A DNA stretch of 64,000 nt from contig NZ_CP053642.1 in assembly GCF_013177295.1 (NCBI RefSeq), positions 1,798,001 through 1,862,000 on the forward strand. Direction: 5' to 3'. Numbering within the stretch: position 1 is the first letter of the stretch; every line of letters starts with the position of its first letter. Of the stretch, positions 25,580 to 34,613 are shown piece by piece. Source of the DNA: Actinomyces marmotae. GTDB taxonomy: Bacteria > Actinomycetota > Actinomycetes > Actinomycetales > Actinomycetaceae. Made by a program: the position numbers and the translations under genes. The notes beneath the pieces are model-generated. The model ran no database searches. It was not told the origin of the DNA and was given only the letters and a program-made list of their open reading frames with translations.

Positions 25580-27700
25580 ATGACCACCACAGGCAGCACA
25601 GCCAGCACCGCCAGCGCCCCTGAATCACCCGATGCCGGCCGTGTCCGCGCGGGAGTCCTCGAGCTCGACGCCGTCGACGCCGGGCTGCGCCCGCAGGACG
25701 ACCTGTTCCGGCACGCCAACGGCTCCTGGCTCGCCACCGCCGAGATCCCCGCCGACCGCCCGGGCACAGGCTCCTTCACGCTCCTGCGCGACGCCGCCGA
25801 GGAGGCCTGCCACCAGATCCTGCGCGACGCCGCGGCGAGCGAGGAGGCGGCCCAGCCCCGCCCCGCCACGCCGGCGGGCAAGATCGGGGCCCTGTTCGCG
25901 ACCTTCATGGACGAGGAGCGCATCGAGGCCCTGGGCGCGGCGCCCCTGGCCCCCGAGCTCGCCCCCGTCCTGGAGGCCCCCACCAAGGAGGCCCTCGCGC
26001 GGGCCCTGGGGGCGGGCGCGCACTTCACCGGGCCCATCGACGCCGGCGTCTACAACGACATCAATGATCCCGACCGCTACACCACCTGGATGGACCAGGC
26101 CGGCCTCGGCCTGCCCGATGAGTCCTACTACCGCGAGGAGGGACGCCAGGAACTGCGCACCGCCTACGTCGCGCACGTGGCCAGGATGCTGGAGCTCGCC
26201 GGGCTGCCCGAGCGCCTCGGCGCGGGCGCGCAGGACCTGGCCGAGCGGATCATGGCTCTCGAGACCTCCCTGGCCAAGGGCCACTGGGACCGCGTGGCCT
26301 GCCGGGACATCGACAAGACGAACAACCCGATGACCTGGGAAGGGATCGTGGGCTCCTCCCCCGCCTTCCCCTGGGAGGCCTGGCGCGAGGGTGCCAGGGC
26401 GGCCGCCGCCGCCGCGGGGGTGGGGCGGACCACTTACCTGGACGAGACGATCGTCAACCAGCCCGACTACCTCGCCCACATGGCCGGCTGCTGGGAGGCC
26501 GCTCCCCTGGCGGACCTGCGGGCATGGGCCTGCTGGCACATCACGCAGAGCCGGGCCACGCTGCTGTCCAGCGACTTCGTGAATGCCAGCTTCGACTTCT
26601 ACGGCAAGACCCTTCAGGGCACCGATGAGTTGCGGCCGCGCTGGAAGCGCGGCGTGGGCCTGGTGGAGTCGAGCCTCGGGGAGGCCCTGGGCGAGATCTA
26701 CGTGGCCGAGCACTTCCCGCCCGAGCACAAGGCCGCCATGGAGCGGCTCGTGGCCGACCTCATCGAGGCCTACCGGGGCTCGATCTCCACCCTGGAGTGG
26801 ATGGGCCCGGACACCCGCGAGCGCGCGCTGGCCAAGCTCGACCAATTCACCCCCAAGATCGGCTACCCGGACTCCTGGCGCGACTACTCCGCCGTCGTCA
26901 TCACCCCCGGGGACCTGCTGGCCTCTGTCCGCTCGGTGGAGGCTCACGAGAACGCCCGGGCCCTGCGCAAGCTCGGCGAGCCGATCGACCGCGCCGAGTG
27001 GCACATGACGCCGCAGACCGTCAACGCCTACTACAACCCGGCGATGAACGAGATCGTCTTCCCCGCCGCGATTCTCCAGCCCCCGTTCTTCGACCCCGAG
27101 GCCGACGACGCCGTCAACTACGCGGGCATCGGCGCCGTCATCGGCCATGAGATAGGTCACGGCTTCGACGACCAGGGATCGACCTTCGACGGCACGGGGA
27201 AGGTCGCCGACTGGTGGACCCCTGAGGACCGTCAGGCATTCTCCGCGCGCACCTCCGCGCTCATCGCCCAGTACGACGCCCTCACCCCGGCCGCCATCGC
27301 CGCCAAGCATGAGGAGGCCGGCACCCCGGCCGCTGATGTTCCGCACGTCAACGGGGCCCTGACGATCGGGGAAAACATCGGCGACCTCGGGGGCGTGGGC
27401 ATCGCCCTGAAGGCCTACCGCCTGGCCCTGGCCCGCGTCGGCATCGAGGGCTTCGAGGGGGCGCCGGTCATCGACGGCCTGACGGGCCTGCAGCGCTTCT
27501 TCTACTCGTGGGCGCGGATCTGGCGGACGAAGAACCGCGACGACTACGCCGAGCTGCTGCTGACGATCGACCCGCACTCGCCGGCCGAGTTCCGCTGCAA
27601 CAGGATCGCCAGCAACGTTGACGCCTTCTACGAGGCCTTCGACGTGGCCCCCGGTGACGGCATGTGGCTCGACCCGGAGCAGCGCGTGTCCATTTGGTAA
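25580..27700 (+). CDS. pepO: M13 family zinc metallopeptidase (neprilysin/PepO type)
   Basis: A 706-residue M13 peptidase. The zinc site HEIGH (about residues 523-527) lies in VIGHEIGHGFDDQG, the third ligand is in GENIGDLGG near residue 600, and the substrate-backbone motif NAYYNPAMNEIVFPA is at about 480. No signal peptide or membrane anchor is seen, so it is probably cytoplasmic like PepO and trims small peptides. It appears leaderless with TAGGTT as its -10. A strong hairpin follows the stop. Confidence 0.93.
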   Translation: MTTTGSTASTASAPESPDAGRVRAGVLELDAVDAGLRPQDDLFRHANGSWLATAEIPADRPGTGSFTLLRDAAEEACHQILRDAAASEEAAQPRPATPAGKIGALFATFMDEERIEALGAAPLAPELAPVLEAPTKEALARALGAGAHFTGPIDAGVYNDINDPDRYTTWMDQAGLGLPDESYYREEGRQELRTAYVAHVARMLELAGLPERLGAGAQDLAERIMALETSLAKGHWDRVACRDIDKTNNPMTWEGIVGSSPAFPWEAWREGARAAAAAAGVGRTTYLDETIVNQPDYLAHMAGCWEAAPLADLRAWACWHITQSRATLLSSDFVNASFDFYGKTLQGTDELRPRWKRGVGLVESSLGEALGEIYVAEHFPPEHKAAMERLVADLIEAYRGSISTLEWMGPDTRERALAKLDQFTPKIGYPDSWRDYSAVVITPGDLLASVRSVEAHENARALRKLGEPIDRAEWHMTPQTVNAYYNPAMNEIVFPAAILQPPFFDPEADDAVNYAGIGAVIGHEIGHGFDDQGSTFDGTGKVADWWTPEDRQAFSARTSALIAQYDALTPAAIAAKHEEAGTPAADVPHVNGALTIGENIGDLGGVGIALKAYRLALARVGIEGFEGAPVIDGLTGLQRFFYSWARIWRTKNRDDYAELLLTIDPHSPAEFRCNRIASNVDAFYEAFDVAPGDGMWLDPEQRVSIW

Positions 27701-27713
27701 GACCCAGGCTCGC

Positions 27714-27753
27714 CGACGGGGGCGGTGGGGAGGACTCCCCACCGCCCCCGTCG
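27714..27753 (+). terminator. Strong hairpin terminator after pepO
   Basis: CGACGGGGGCGGTGGGGA pairs perfectly with TCCCCACCGCCCCCGTCG around a 4-nt loop, starting 13 nt after the stop codon. There is no T-run. From here to 28017 I see no gene; that stretch ends in the AAGGAGG site of the next gene. Confidence 0.8.
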
Positions 27754-28017
27754 CGCCCCATGGGCGCGGCGATTCCTGGCGGTCCGATGAGCGCAGCCGA
27801 TGAGCGCCATCCCGGGCCATGGGCCCGCCCGCCGCCGCCCCCGCCCGGCATGGGGCGTTACCAGAACGGATGAGACTGCTGCGACACGCGAGCCTCCTGG
27901 GACGAGAACCGGGCTCATCACACGGGTTATGCGCCTTGCATCCGCAATCAGATCGAGGCAGGATCGTTACCGTCCCCAGGCACCCCATGGTGCGCCCCGA
28001 CCTCAAGGAGGACACAG

Positions 28018-28971
28018 ATGCGTCTTGGACGTCCCCTCGCTATCACCGCCGCAGCCGTTCTCGCCGCCGGTGCCGTCACCACCACCGCGACCGCCGCCGA
28101 GTCCGACTTCGCCTTCAGCGACGACGTCGCCCGCGTCGCGGACCCCGCCAGCACCGCCTTCCCCATCAGCGGCACCGGCTGCACCAGCACCACTGACCGC
28201 CCCACCGAAGTTCTGGTGACCCTCGCCCAGGGCGACCCGGCCAAGAACCCCAAGGCAGCGACGCCCACCACCATCAGCGTCAAGCCCGGCACCAGCAACT
28301 GGTCCGGCACCCTCAACCTGGCCGCCGCCATCAAGGAGGTCGGCGCCGACCCGACCACCGAGCCCTGGTTCCTCGCCGCCGAGTGCCAGGAGTACGACAA
28401 GCACGATGGCGCGACCACCGCCCGCCGCCTCATCCTGGACGCCACCAAGGCCGAGGGCACGCTGACCCTCAAGGAGGACAACGGCGCCCAGAGCTTCGAG
28501 TTCACCGGCTCCGGCTTCACCCCCGCTGAGACCGTCACGCTGACCCTCAGGGACGACAACGGCAAGATCGTGGCCACCCTGGCCACCATGACCGCCGATC
28601 CCGATGGCAAGGTCTCCTCCTCCTTCCCGGCCCCCGCCGGCGTCCCCGACGGCTCCTATGACGCCGTCGTCGAGGGCTCCCGCTACGGCGAGGGCGGCAC
28701 GCTCGAGTACAAGGTGACCGTCTCCAACGGCGTGTTCTCCTACGAGGGCAAGGGCGGCAGCGGGCTCGTGCGCTCCGCCAACAAGCCGTCCGCCAACAAC
28801 GCCGCGGCCGACCCGGCCGTCGCCGCCCCCGGCGCGGCGCAGAACGCCGCCGCCCCCGCGAAGGAGGGCCTGGCCAACACCGGTGCCGACGCGATGACCT
28901 TCGTCATCATCGGCGGCAGCCTCGCCACCGCTGGCGGCCTGCTCCTGGCGGCCCGTCGTCGTCGCGCCTGA
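28018..28971 (+). CDS. Sortase-anchored surface protein, candidate GspA-like
   Basis: A 317-residue exported surface protein. The signal peptide has a hydrophobic stretch at about residues 6-20 and an AxA-type cleavage near TATAAE. The mature part is acidic, Thr/Asp-rich and repetitive in tone, with no catalytic motif. The C-terminus is a sorting signal: LANTG at 285-289, a hydrophobic helix, and an RRRR tail, so a class-E-like sortase would anchor it. AAGGAGG precedes the ATG. The LCP gene lies 20 bp downstream. In Actinomyces oris the glycosylated surface protein GspA is paired with LcpA in this way, so this may be its counterpart, an inference from arrangement and sorting signal. Confidence 0.75.
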   Translation: MRLGRPLAITAAAVLAAGAVTTTATAAESDFAFSDDVARVADPASTAFPISGTGCTSTTDRPTEVLVTLAQGDPAKNPKAATPTTISVKPGTSNWSGTLNLAAAIKEVGADPTTEPWFLAAECQEYDKHDGATTARRLILDATKAEGTLTLKEDNGAQSFEFTGSGFTPAETVTLTLRDDNGKIVATLATMTADPDGKVSSSFPAPAGVPDGSYDAVVEGSRYGEGGTLEYKVTVSNGVFSYEGKGGSGLVRSANKPSANNAAADPAVAAPGAAQNAAAPAKEGLANTGADAMTFVIIGGSLATAGGLLLAARRRRA

Positions 28972-28991
28972 CGCCCCATCGGGCCGGTCGA

Positions 28992-30068
28992 GTGAGCAGT
29001 TCACCCGCCGCCCCTGACCGCGCGCCCGCCCGGGCCCCGAAAGCGCTCACCGCGCTCGGGGCCCGGGCGGGCCGTTTCGCGCGCGCACACCGCGCCCTGA
29101 CCGCCCTCATCGCCGGCCTCGTGCTCGCCCTCGCCCTGGCGCTCGGCGACCTGGGACTCCTCGCCCACCGCATCAGGCACATGCCCGTCGCGATGCCCCA
29201 CCACGCGAGCGCCCTGGCCGCAGGCGACGCCACCGTCCCCTACGAGGGCGAGACCTGGCTCATCATCGGCACCGACTCCCGGCTCAGCGTGCCGGGCGGG
29301 CCGGACCGCTACGGGGACGCCTCCGGGGACCGGGCAGGCGCCCGGGCCGACGTCGTCGTCCTCCTCCAGCCCGGGCCCGGCGCCCCGCGCGCGACCGTCC
29401 TGCCCCGCGACCTCACCCTGCGCGTCGGCGCCCTTCATCACGAGCGTCTGACCACCTCCTACCTCAAGGGCCCGCAGAGCACCGTCGACCTGCTGTGCTC
29501 CGCCCTGGGCGTGCCCACCACGCACCTGGTGACCGTCGACATGGCCGGCTTCGCAAGCATCGTCGACGCCGTCGGCGGGCTCACGCTCGACTTCCCCGAG
29601 CCCATCCGCGACGAGAGGGCCGGGCTGGACATCCCCACCGCCGGAACGCGCACCCTCAGCGGGATCGACGCCCTCGCCCTCGTGCGCTCCCGCCACCCGC
29701 AGATCCTGCGCGACGGGCAGTGGACCGCCCTGAGCGAGACCGAGGGGGCCCAGCGCCGCAGCGAATCCACCGGCCTCGTCATGAGTGCCCTCATGACCGC
29801 CCTCGCCCAGAAGTCCTCGACCCCGTGGGGCGCGCGCTCCCTGGCGCGCGCCGTGGCCGGCACCCTCACCACCGACGAGGGCACCGGACTGGTCGATCTC
29901 GCCCGGCTCGGCTGGGACCTGGCCGCCGGGATCGAGGACTCCCAGGGGCTGGAGGTCACCACCGTCCCCGCCCCCACCGTGGGCGACGGCTTCATCGCGC
30001 TGCCCACGCCACAGACCTACTCCGCGCTCTCGGCCCGGGGCTACGCCCCCGGCACCTGCTCGCCCTGA
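28992..30068 (+). CDS. LytR-CpsA-Psr (LCP) family phosphotransferase, candidate LcpA
   Basis: A 358-residue LCP protein with one N-terminal membrane helix (about residues 36-58) and an extracytoplasmic catalytic domain. It has GTDSR, ARADVVVLL, LPRD and, near residue 230, ALALVRSRH, the polyprenyl-phosphate and metal-binding motifs of the family. LCP enzymes transfer lipid-linked glycans onto peptidoglycan or proteins. It starts 20 bp after the sortase-substrate gene and is probably its co-transcribed glycosylase partner, as in the Actinomyces gspA-lcpA pair. It could otherwise attach wall glycopolymers. Confidence 0.85.
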   Translation: MSSSPAAPDRAPARAPKALTALGARAGRFARAHRALTALIAGLVLALALALGDLGLLAHRIRHMPVAMPHHASALAAGDATVPYEGETWLIIGTDSRLSVPGGPDRYGDASGDRAGARADVVVLLQPGPGAPRATVLPRDLTLRVGALHHERLTTSYLKGPQSTVDLLCSALGVPTTHLVTVDMAGFASIVDAVGGLTLDFPEPIRDERAGLDIPTAGTRTLSGIDALALVRSRHPQILRDGQWTALSETEGAQRRSESTGLVMSALMTALAQKSSTPWGARSLARAVAGTLTTDEGTGLVDLARLGWDLAAGIEDSQGLEVTTVPAPTVGDGFIALPTPQTYSALSARGYAPGTCSP

Positions 30069-30191
30069 TGCCCCTAGAGCCCCAGCACTGTTCACGCGCC
30101 GCGCATGAGGGGGCCGCGCCGGCGCGGCAGTGAGAGGATCGGGCGAAGCCCCGCGGGGCGCGCGAGCCCCGCCACGATGACAGGAGCGCAG

Positions 30192-32771
30192 ATGCCCGGA
30201 ATCAACCTGACCCGCGATGAGGCCCGCGAGCGCGCCTCGCTCGTGACCACCGAGAGCTACGACGTGGTCCTGGACCTGTCCGGGGCGGCGGACCCCGACC
30301 AGGCGACCTTCCGATCGGTGACCACCGCGCGGTTCTCCGCGACGCCGGGCGCCTCGACCTTCATCGACCTCATCGCCCCGCGGGTGCGCGAGGTCCGCCT
30401 CAACGGGGCCGCCCTTGACCCGGCCGCGGTCTTCGCGGACTCCCGGATCGCCCTGGAGGATCTGGCGGAGTCCAACGAGCTCGTCGTCGTCGCCGACTGC
30501 GCCTACATGCGCACCGGTGAGGGCCTGCACCGCTTCACCGACCCCGCCGACGGCGCCACCTACCTCTACACGCAGTTCGAGGTGCCCGACTCCCGGCGCG
30601 TCTTCGCGGTCTTCGAGCAGCCCGACCTCAAGGCCTCCTTCACCTTCACCGTCACCGTGCCCGACGGCTGGACCGTCTTCTCCAACTCCCCCACCCCCGA
30701 GCCGAGCCCCGCGGGCGCCGGGGCGCGGGTCTTCTCCTTCGCGCCGAGCGAGCGCATGAGCTCCTACATCACGGCGATCGTCGCCGGGCCGTACGTGGGG
30801 GCCACCGATGAGTACCGCGCCGATGACGGCCGCGTGGTGCCGTTGGGCGTGTACTGCCGCGCCTCGCTGGCCGAGCACCTCGACGCCGACGAGATCCTGG
30901 CGCTGACCAAGGGCGGCTTCGCCTTCTACGAGGAGCTGTTCGGCACGCCCTACGCTTTCCCCAAGTACGACCAGGTCTTCGTCCCCGAGTTCAACGCCGG
31001 CGCCATGGAGAACGCCGGGATCGTCACCCACCGGGACGACTACGTCTTCCGCTCCCGCCCGGTGGAGGCCCGCGTCGAGCGCCGCGCGGTGACGATCCTC
31101 CACGAACTGGCCCACATGTGGTTCGGGGACCTGGTGACCATGGAGTGGTGGAACGACCTGTGGCTCAACGAGTCCTTCGCCGAGTACACCTCCACCCTGG
31201 CCACGGCCGAGACGACGCGCTTCACCGACGCCTGGACCACCTTCCAGACCCTGGAGAAGGCCTGGGCCTACAACCAGGACCAGCTCTCCTCCACCCACCC
31301 AATCGCCGCCGAGATCAGGGATCTTCACGACGTCGAGGTGAACTTCGACGGCATCACCTACGCCAAGGGTGCCTCGGTGCTCACCGCCCTCGTGGCCTAT
31401 GTGGGCCGCGAGCGGTTCTTCGCGGGGATCGCCCGCTACCTGGAGGCGCACGCCTTCTCCAACGCGACGCTGGCCGACCTGCTGAGCGAGCTCGAGGCCG
31501 TCTCCGGGCGGGATCTCGCGGCCTGGACGCGGGTGTGGCTCCAGGAGGCGGGGGTGACGGCCCTGCGCCTGGAGACCACCACGGATGATGCGGGCCGCAT
31601 CGCCTCCGCCACCGTCGTCCAGGAGATCCCGGAGGGCTCTCCGGCGACGCTCCGCCCGCACCGCCTGGCAATCGGGGCGTACAGCCATGACGACTCCGGC
31701 GCGCTGACGCGGGTCGGGCGCGTCGAGTTGGACGTTGCCGGCGCGCGCACGCCGGTGCCGGGCCTGGTCGGCATGCCCCGCCCCGAGGTCCTGCTCGTCA
31801 ACGACGACGACCTCACCTACGCCAAGCACCGCCTAGACGAGGCCTCCCTGTCCGCCGCGCTGGAGGGGATCGGCGACTTCACCGACTCGTTGGCGCGCTC
31901 ACTGATCCTGGCCTCGGCCTGGGACATGGTGCGCGACGGCGAGCTGCCCGCGTCCCGCTACCTCAGCGCCGCCTTGGAGGCGCTGAAGGCGGAGTCCCAC
32001 TCCAGCGTGGTCCAGGGGCTCCTGGCGCGGATCGGCACCTGCCTCGCCCTCTACCTGCCCTCCGCGGCGCGCCGCGAGGCCGCCCCCGAGGCGGCCGGGG
32101 CCCTGCTGGCCCTGGCCCGCGGCGCCGAGCCCGGCTCCGACCGCCAGCTCCAGCTCGTGCGCGCCGTGGCCGCGCACGCCGTGAGCGAGGAGCAGATCGA
32201 CGCCGTCGCCGGGTGGCTCGACGGCTCCGCCGCCCTGCCGGGACTGGCGGTGGACGCCGACATGCGCTGGGAGCTCCTCACCGGTCTGGTGGCGGCCGGC
32301 CGCGCCGGCGAGGCCGAGATCGCCGCCGAGGAGGCCCGTGACCGCACGACGACGGGCCGCGAGCGAGCGGCGGGCGCCCGGGCCTCGATCCCCACCGCCG
32401 AGGCGAAGGGGGCGGCCTGGCGGGCGCTCGTGGAGGACTCCTCGATGCCCAATGAGACGCAGCGCCAGGCGCTGGCCGGCTTCGGCCGCGTTGAGCGCGC
32501 CCCCGAGCTCATGGCGCCCTTCATCGAGGAGTACGTGGCCGCCATCGAACCCGTCTGGTCGTCGCGGACCTTCCACATGGCCGAGGCCCTGCTGGAGGGG
32601 CTGTGGTCCTGCGCGACCGTCGGCCTCCCGGGCGCCGACCCGATCGGGGCACTCGAGGGCTGGCTGGACGCCCACGCCGATGCCCCGGCCGCGCTGCGCC
32701 GGATCGTGGCGGAGAATCTTGATGACGCTCGCCGGGTGGCCCGCGCCCAGGCGGCGCAGGCGGCGGCCTGA
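30192..32771 (+). CDS. pepN: Aminopeptidase N (M1 family)
   Basis: An 859-residue M1 zinc aminopeptidase. GAMEN is at 270-274, the zinc motif HELAH at 304-308, and the third ligand lies in LWLNESFAEY near residue 327. Length and the TLLHR-like C-terminal ERAP domain fit PepN of actinobacteria. It removes N-terminal residues from peptides in the cytoplasm. The ATG at 30192 has AGGAG 5 nt upstream and gives the conserved MPGINLTRDEARERA start; longer frames begin in the intergenic DNA. A 16-bp palindrome GCCGCGCCGGCGCGGC lies between lcpA and this gene. Confidence 0.94.
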   Translation: MPGINLTRDEARERASLVTTESYDVVLDLSGAADPDQATFRSVTTARFSATPGASTFIDLIAPRVREVRLNGAALDPAAVFADSRIALEDLAESNELVVVADCAYMRTGEGLHRFTDPADGATYLYTQFEVPDSRRVFAVFEQPDLKASFTFTVTVPDGWTVFSNSPTPEPSPAGAGARVFSFAPSERMSSYITAIVAGPYVGATDEYRADDGRVVPLGVYCRASLAEHLDADEILALTKGGFAFYEELFGTPYAFPKYDQVFVPEFNAGAMENAGIVTHRDDYVFRSRPVEARVERRAVTILHELAHMWFGDLVTMEWWNDLWLNESFAEYTSTLATAETTRFTDAWTTFQTLEKAWAYNQDQLSSTHPIAAEIRDLHDVEVNFDGITYAKGASVLTALVAYVGRERFFAGIARYLEAHAFSNATLADLLSELEAVSGRDLAAWTRVWLQEAGVTALRLETTTDDAGRIASATVVQEIPEGSPATLRPHRLAIGAYSHDDSGALTRVGRVELDVAGARTPVPGLVGMPRPEVLLVNDDDLTYAKHRLDEASLSAALEGIGDFTDSLARSLILASAWDMVRDGELPASRYLSAALEALKAESHSSVVQGLLARIGTCLALYLPSAARREAAPEAAGALLALARGAEPGSDRQLQLVRAVAAHAVSEEQIDAVAGWLDGSAALPGLAVDADMRWELLTGLVAAGRAGEAEIAAEEARDRTTTGRERAAGARASIPTAEAKGAAWRALVEDSSMPNETQRQALAGFGRVERAPELMAPFIEEYVAAIEPVWSSRTFHMAEALLEGLWSCATVGLPGADPIGALEGWLDAHADAPAALRRIVAENLDDARRVARAQAAQAAA

Positions 32772-32889
32772 GTGGCGAGGGGCCGTGGCCTCCCACGGCC
32801 CCTCGTAGCTCTCGCCCGTCCAAGAGCGCACATCGCCCTGACGATGCGAGGCACAATGGGACCGCCCCTGGCCCCTTCCCGAAAGCGCC

Positions 32890-33684
32890 ATGACCACCTC
32901 ATCATCCCCATCGAGCCGCCGCGCCCGCTCAGCCCCGCGCGCGCCCGCCAAGTACGTCGTCGTGAGGGACCACCTCCTCGCCCTCATCGCCGACGGCCTT
33001 GAGCCGGGCTCGCCCATCCCCTCCGAGAGGGAGTTGTGCGAGACCTTCTCCGTGTCCCGGATGACGGTGCGCCAGGCGATCGACACCCTCGTCGTCGACG
33101 GTGCCCTGGAGCGCCACCAGGGCCGGGGGACCTTCGTGTCCCAGCCCAAGCTCGACCTCCAACTGCGCCTGTCCTCCTTCACCGATGAGATGCGCCGGCG
33201 CGGCATGGAGCCGGGATCCGTCTTCCTGACCGCCGAGACCACGCGGGCCACCCCTCAGGTGGCCCAGGCCCTCGAGATCGCCACCGGGGACGAGGTGCAT
33301 CACCTGCGGCGCCTGCGCACGGCGGACTCGACTCCGATGGCGATCGAGGAGAACTGGCTGACCGCCTCGCTGCTGCCCGGCCTCCTGGAAGGAGCGCTCG
33401 ACTTCTCCGTCTACCAGCGCCTGGGGGAGGTCGGCCTGGAACCGAGTTGGGGCGAGGACGTCATCCAGGGGCATGTCGTGTCCTCGGAGGAGGCGATCCT
33501 CCTGGGCGTGCCCGAAGGCGCGCCGGCCCTCGACATCACCCGCCGCGCCTTCCACGACGACGTGGCGGTGGACTACTCCCGCTCCCTGTACCGCGCGGAC
33601 CGCTACACCCTGTGGGTGCCCGTCGCGGCCCCTCACCCCGCGGCCTCGCGCCCCTCCGCCCTGCGAACCAGGATGAACCAATGA
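32890..33684 (+). CDS. GntR/HutC family transcriptional regulator
   Basis: A 264-residue regulator with a winged-helix DNA-binding half (about residues 20-90, with IPSERELCETFSVSRMTVRQ) and a UTRA ligand-binding half. The GAALERHQGRGTF-like wing is present. Proteins of this class sense phosphorylated sugars such as GlcNAc-6-phosphate or histidine pathway intermediates. It sits immediately upstream of the split PTS EIIB-EIIA genes, and an imperfect inverted repeat lies between, so regulation of that PTS is likely. The ligand is not deducible. Confidence 0.9.
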   Translation: MTTSSSPSSRRARSAPRAPAKYVVVRDHLLALIADGLEPGSPIPSERELCETFSVSRMTVRQAIDTLVVDGALERHQGRGTFVSQPKLDLQLRLSSFTDEMRRRGMEPGSVFLTAETTRATPQVAQALEIATGDEVHHLRRLRTADSTPMAIEENWLTASLLPGLLEGALDFSVYQRLGEVGLEPSWGEDVIQGHVVSSEEAILLGVPEGAPALDITRRAFHDDVAVDYSRSLYRADRYTLWVPVAAPHPAASRPSALRTRMNQ

Positions 33685-33754
33685 GCCCGCGCGCACGAGC
33701 CCGCGAGCGCCCGCGCACCGGGTGAGCGGCGCCCCCATCGGGTGACGCGGGAGT

Positions 33755-33779
33755 GATAACGCTCTCAATCAGCGGTATC
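33755..33779 (+). promoter_or_regulatory. Inverted repeat, candidate operator upstream of EIIB
   Basis: GATAACGCT, a 7-nt spacer and AGCGGTATC form an inverted repeat with 8 of 9 matching positions. It lies about 70 bp before the EIIB start and just after the GntR gene. It does not fit the DasR dre consensus. Binding by the adjacent regulator is inferred. Confidence 0.5.
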
Positions 33780-33847
33780 GTTCACATCCAGCCGCTATAG
33801 CCGGCAGCGCACCGCAGCCGCGCCCACCGCATCCAGGAGGAGCAACC

Positions 33848-34078
33848 ATGTCCCAGGCACGCCAGATCGTCGAGGCCCTCGGCGGCTTCGACAACATCAT
33901 CGAGATCGAGCCCTGCATCACCCGGCTGCGCTGCGAGTTGGAGAGCGCCTCCGCCGTCGATGAGGCCGCGCTCAGGGCCGCCGGAGCCCACGGCATCATC
34001 ACCGTCGGCGACGTCGTTCAGATCGTCATCGGACCCACCGCGGACGCGCTCTACGAGCAGATCGAGGACCTTCGATGA
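33848..34078 (+). CDS. PTS EIIB component, glucose/GlcNAc family
   Basis: A 76-residue stand-alone EIIB of the glucose superfamily. The phosphorylated cysteine C23 is in the signature EPCITRLRCE. The EIIA gene follows with an ATGA overlap. A glucose-family EIIC partner is not in the window. AGGAGG lies ahead of the ATG. Sugar specificity depends on the missing EIIC. Confidence 0.92.
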   Translation: MSQARQIVEALGGFDNIIEIEPCITRLRCELESASAVDEAALRAAGAHGIITVGDVVQIVIGPTADALYEQIEDLR

Positions 34079-34533
34079 CCCTGGAGGTCCTCTCCCCCCT
34101 AGCCGGGGCCGTCGTCACCCTCGACGACGTCCCGGACCCGGTCTTCTCCGGCCGGCTGATCGGGCCGGGGCTCGCCGTCGATCCGCCCCGCGCCCCCGGG
34201 GAGGTCGTCACGCTGGCGCCGATCCCCGGACGCGTGGCCAAGATCCACCCGCACGCCTTCGTCATCGCCGCCGATGACGGCAGGAGCGTGCTCGTCCACC
34301 TGGGCCTGGAAACCGTGGGCCTGGGGGGCGGGGGATTCACCGTCCACCGGGAGGAGGGGGCGAGGGTGCGCGCGGGCGACCCGATCATCACCTGGAGCCC
34401 GGCCCGGGTCGAGGAGGATGGTTTCAACCCGGTCGTCCCGATCGTCGCCCTCGACGCCGGCGCGGCCGACCTCACCCTCGCCGCCCCCGGCACCGCCGTC
34501 GGCCCCGGCGACGCGCTCATCACCTGGTCCTAG
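34075..34533 (+). CDS. crr: PTS EIIA component, glucose family
   Basis: A 152-residue EIIA of the glucose type. H60 in KIHPHAFVIA and H75 in VLVHLGLETVGL are the family's paired active histidines, H75 being the phosphate acceptor. It takes phosphate from HPr and passes it to EIIB; free EIIA of this type can also regulate transporters. The ATGA overlap with EIIB indicates translational coupling. Confidence 0.92.
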   Translation: MTLEVLSPLAGAVVTLDDVPDPVFSGRLIGPGLAVDPPRAPGEVVTLAPIPGRVAKIHPHAFVIAADDGRSVLVHLGLETVGLGGGGFTVHREEGARVRAGDPIITWSPARVEEDGFNPVVPIVALDAGAADLTLAAPGTAVGPGDALITWS

Positions 34534-34562
34534 GCGGACGGACGGCGCCCCCAGGGACCAAC

Positions 34563-34600
34563 GAGGCGGGGTCCCGGCCGATCGGCCGGGACCCCGCCTC
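34563..34600. terminator. Perfect 38-bp palindrome between EIIA and malQ
   Basis: GAGGCGGGGTCCCGGCCGA is followed directly by its reverse complement, with no loop. It lies between convergent genes, 30 bp from the EIIA stop and 14 bp from the malQ stop, and probably serves as a bidirectional terminator. Confidence 0.8.
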
Positions 34601-34613
34601 GCGCTCACGATGA

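Noticed and set aside
29001..31829. A 942-codon minus-strand frame under the LCP and pepN genes
   Set aside because: It is Gly/Arg-rich without motifs, and both plus-strand genes are firmly identified.
33700..33848. A DasR-type dre operator upstream of EIIB
   Set aside because: No sequence close to the dre palindrome core is present; only the different GATAACGCT/AGCGGTATC repeat is seen.
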